From an uncultured Ruminococcus sp. (GTDB taxonomy: Bacteria > Bacillota_A > Clostridia > Oscillospirales > Ruminococcaceae): 7,480 nt of DNA. Under the pieces are notes generated by a model, which was not told where the DNA came from, ran no database searches, and was given only the letters and a program-made list of their open reading frames with translations. The stretch spans positions 1 through 7,480 of the forward strand of contig CALFMA010000711.1 in assembly GCA_937880065.1 (NCBI GenBank). Direction: 5' to 3'. Position 1 is the first letter of the stretch. Each line of letters begins with the position of its first letter. A program made the position numbers and the translations under genes. Positions 6,050 through 7,480 of this stretch are shown here, piece after piece.

Positions 6050-6532
6050 ATGAAAAGAACGGATTATATAGGCTGGGACGAATATTTTATGGGAATTGCC
6101 ATGTTTTCGGCACAGCGAAGCAAGGACAACAACACACAGGTTGGTGCTTGTATTGTCAACGATGAAAGAAAAATTGTAGCGGTGGGATATAACGGAATGC
6201 CCACAGGCTGTAATGATGACGAAATGCCATGGGAGAGAGAGGGGGAAACCACTCTTGACACAAAATATCCCTTTGTGTGTCATGCGGAGCTTAACGCAAT
6301 TCTCAACAGAAATTCCGCTAATTTAAAGGGATGTACACTTTATGTAACCCTTTTCCCCTGCAACGAATGTGCAAAGGCAATAATTCAGTCGGGAATTAAA
6401 AAAGTGGTGTACAAGAGCAATAAATATGCCGATTCCGAAAGTACAAAAGCGTCAGCGTTTTTATTCAGAAAATGCGGTGTTGAATGTGAGGAATATATAC
6501 CAACAGCGAAAAATATTACACTTGAATTATAA
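6050..6532 (+). CDS. dCMP deaminase (deoxycytidylate deaminase)
   Basis: Zinc-dependent cytoplasmic enzyme converting dCMP to dUMP, which supplies thymidylate synthase. The 160-aa product covers the whole cytidine deaminase-like fold. The zinc and catalytic site reads CHAE at 77-80 (H78 ligand, E80 proton shuttle) and PCNEC at 103-107 (C104 and C107 ligands). The N-terminal [18 protein letters not shown] and the GYNGMPTG segment (46-53) are typical of dCMP deaminases rather than tRNA adenosine or cytidine deaminases. C54 in GCND and the later CHAE match the nucleotide-binding region of ComEB-like enzymes. Start ATG 6050 has AGGTGG 5 nt upstream. The gene follows a consensus promoter and a structured leader. 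The membrane protein gene begins 65 bp later with no clear promoter, so the two may be co-transcribed. Some family members are regulated by dCTP and dTTP; that cannot be judged here. Confidence 0.92.
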   Translation: MKRTDYIGWDEYFMGIAMFSAQRSKDNNTQVGACIVNDERKIVAVGYNGMPTGCNDDEMPWEREGETTLDTKYPFVCHAELNAILNRNSANLKGCTLYVTLFPCNECAKAIIQSGIKKVVYKSNKYADSESTKASAFLFRKCGVECEEYIPTAKNITLEL

Positions 6533-6542
6533 ATAAACGACG

Positions 6543-6562
6543 ATTTTTAGAGATGCCCTTAA
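6543..6562 (+). repeat. Solo end of the repeat family between two genes
   Basis: ATTTTTAGAGATGCCCTTAA matches the right end of the complete element at 2687-2850 almost perfectly. It occupies a third of the 65-bp gap between the dCMP deaminase stop and the membrane protein start. No matching left end is visible nearby. Confidence 0.65.
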
Positions 6563-6597
6563 TTTAGTAACAATAAGAACTAACGGAGAAATTATAA

Positions 6598-7269
6598 ATG
6601 GATAAGTTAAAAAATAAAATTCCAATTATTGCAGGAATACTATTTCTTTTGGCAAATATTTTTGCTGTATTATCAGCTTGGATGTCCGATAATCACCGAT
6701 ATGACTTCGGAATTTCATTTTCGGCTTATGTTGGATTGAGCCATATGACTTCTGTGGTATGGTTTGTTATAGCTGTTTTCATCATTGTGATGCTTATTTA
6801 TTATTTAGTAAAAACGAAAATGAGCGTAATTAAAAAGATTGTTTATTCAGTTGTGTTACTGTGTATATTCGGAACAGCGTTTTTTCCGTATAACTTTTTC
6901 AGCGAAGCACCAACTCCTATAACTATTAATCTTCATAATTATTTTGCAATATGCCTGATGCTTGTGACTGCTGTTTCTTTTATTCTGACAGCTGTATCTT
7001 CAAAAAGTAAAAAACAGCGAATAATTTCCTTACTGTCGATATTATATGCGGTGACATTTATAGTGCTTTATTTTATGAGATTTAAACCGCTGTTTCAGAC
7101 GTTTTTCATTTGGGAGAATGTTTTTATTATATTGCTTTTATTGGAAATGCAATCTGAACAATATGAGGGACACCTCATAAAAACCCCTTTAATCAAACGG
7201 GTTTTTAGAGATTCCCTGAAGAAATCAAAGCTGAAAATAATACTTGATAGAAAACTAAATGCAATCTGA
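6598..7269 (+). CDS. Six-helix integral membrane protein (DUF998-like), tail altered by repeat
   Basis: A 223-aa hydrophobic protein of unknown function in the cytoplasmic membrane. Six likely helices lie at about 8-28, 52-71, 79-98, 113-133, 142-160 and 168-183. Polar loops between helices 3 and 4 hold FFPYNFFSEAPTP and an INLHNYFA segment, which resemble the conserved FP and His positions of DUF998-type proteins; I regard that match as tentative. The start ATG at 6598 has CGGAG 9 nt upstream. The gene is visibly richer in A and T than the cellulase and CotH genes. Residues 194-223 (IKTPLIKRVFRDS... to KLNAI) are encoded by a repeat-derived segment and are strongly basic. A direct repeat shows that the gene probably once ended at residue 193 (EGHL followed by TAA), so the present tail is likely secondary. 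No catalytic motif is seen. Confidence 0.78.
   Translation: MDKLKNKIPIIAGILFLLANIFAVLSAWMSDNHRYDFGISFSAYVGLSHMTSVVWFVIAVFIIVMLIYYLVKTKMSVIKKIVYSVVLLCIFGTAFFPYNFFSEAPTPITINLHNYFAICLMLVTAVSFILTAVSSKSKKQRIISLLSILYAVTFIVLYFMRFKPLFQTFFIWENVFIILLLLEMQSEQYEGHLIKTPLIKRVFRDSLKKSKLKIILDRKLNAI
7145..7176 (+). repeat. 32-bp direct repeat, copy 1
   Basis: Starts AAATGCAATCTGAACAATAT and ends GGGACACCTC. It is identical to 7257-7288, exactly 112 bp downstream. In this copy it encodes MQSEQYEGHL in the frame of the membrane protein. Confidence 0.9.
7166..7217. mobile_element. Compact 52-bp derivative of the repeat element inside a gene
   Basis: The left end AGGGACACCTCATAAAAACC faces a right end GGGTTTTTAGAGATTCCCT, giving an imperfect hairpin. 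The stretch CTTTAATCAAACGGGTTTTT at 7187-7206 is nearly identical to the inner right end of the 164-bp element, with one change. The interior of the larger element is missing, so this looks like a deletion derivative. It is read in frame as the extra C-terminal tail of the membrane protein. Confidence 0.6.
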
Positions 7270-7288
7270 ACAATATGAGGGACACCTC
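7257..7288 (+). repeat. 32-bp direct repeat, copy 2
   Basis: Identical to 7145-7176. It is read in a different frame (AAT GCA ATC TGA) and supplies the present stop codon of the membrane protein. The frame used by copy 1 would meet TAA at 7289-7291 here. The last bases, AGGGACACCTCTAAAAA (7278-7294), also resemble an end of the repeat family. Confidence 0.9.
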
Positions 7289-7290
7289 TA

Positions 7291-7331
7291 AAAAAATCCG
7301 AAGAAGAAACGAAATCTTCTTCGGATTTTTT
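7291..7331. terminator. Bidirectional intrinsic terminator
   Basis: Perfect 17-bp inverted repeat: six A, then TCCGAAGAAGA (7291-7307), pairs with TCTTCTTCGGA then six T (7315-7331). The loop is 7 nt (AACGAAA). With T runs on either strand it serves both the membrane protein gene ending at 7269 and the converging oxidoreductase gene ending at 7346. Confidence 0.93.
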
Positions 7332-7345
7332 GTTTATCGCCATTA

Positions 7346-7480
7346 TTACTCAAATGGGTAAACTATTCCCCAATCATTGCGGAGTCTGTCCATAAGCTCC
7401 ATAATGAAAAGAGTTTCCCTGTGAGTCATTTCTGAACATTCCTTTTTGCCCTCGGAAATTGCTTTAAGTGATGCAATTAC
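7346..7480 (-). CDS. C-terminus of Gfo/Idh/MocA-family oxidoreductase (partial)
   Basis: Only the last 44 codons are in the window; the frame is open to the right edge and ends with tandem TAA codons. The tail contains ECSEMTHRETLFIMELMDRL and finishes RNDWGIVYPFE. This pattern (E-C/M-H-x-E-T, an M-x-x-L-D helix, then GVVYPFE at the extreme end) is characteristic of NAD(P)-dependent sugar or inositol dehydrogenases of the Gfo/Idh/MocA family. The substrate cannot be told from this fragment because the Rossmann domain and catalytic lysine lie outside the window. It converges on the plus-strand membrane protein gene and shares the terminator at 7291-7331. Confidence 0.75.
   Translation of the reverse strand, partial: VIASLKAISEGKKECSEMTHRETLFIMELMDRLRNDWGIVYPFE

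Noticed and set aside
6050..6532. Deaminase as an anti-phage dCTP deaminase or tRNA-editing enzyme
   Set aside because: The length, the single deaminase domain and the GYNGMPTG and CHAE/PCNEC arrangement match housekeeping dCMP deaminase. There is no fused kinase-like or regulatory domain and no neighbouring defence gene.
7145..7288. Direct repeats as a CRISPR array or attachment sites
   Set aside because: Only two copies, with a spacer that is itself a repeat-family element. There are no cas genes and no integrase or tRNA nearby.

Overview
The window looks like a chromosomal segment of a Gram-positive, plant-fibre-degrading gut or rumen bacterium close to Ruminococcus (Oscillospiraceae, Clostridia). 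The evidence is a secreted GH9 cellulase with a CBM3c module, a secreted CotH-family protein ending in a cellulosomal dockerin, strong AGGAG-type ribosome binding sites, and near-consensus sigma-A promoters with extended -10 elements. The species cannot be fixed from sequence alone.

Layout. Positions 1-2024 (minus) hold the first 674 codons of a GH9-CBM3c cellulase; its 3' end lies beyond the left edge. It has its own promoter at 2080-2108. Positions 2136-2567 (minus) encode a small GNAT acetyltransferase with a promoter at 2626-2655. From about 2608 to 2850 the DNA is full of a short repeat family: two solo ends and one complete 164-bp MITE-like element with imperfect terminal inverted repeats and no transposase. 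After a strong hairpin terminator (2857-2891) comes the 905-aa dockerin-bearing CotH protein (2908-5625, minus), with a promoter at 5682-5710.

An AT-rich divergent intergenic region (5626-6049) carries three 11-bp-phased direct repeats, a consensus plus-strand promoter and a structured leader. Next come a dCMP deaminase (6050-6532, plus) and a six-helix membrane protein (6598-7269, plus), probably co-transcribed. Another solo repeat end lies between them, and a compact derivative of the repeat sits inside the 3' end of the membrane protein gene, next to a 32-bp direct repeat. A 17-bp bidirectional terminator (7291-7331) separates these from the C-terminus of a Gfo/Idh/MocA-type oxidoreductase entering from the right edge (7346-7480, minus).

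The two large minus-strand genes belong together functionally: both products are exported, one cuts cellulose and the other should dock onto a scaffoldin and may phosphorylate or otherwise modify extracellular proteins. The GNAT, dCMP deaminase, membrane protein and oxidoreductase genes are ordinary single genes with no visible link to fibre breakdown. I found no complete new defence or mobile system. The least ordinary material is the dockerin-CotH architecture, the repeat family with its effect on one gene's 3' end, and the deaminase leader with mutually exclusive hairpins.
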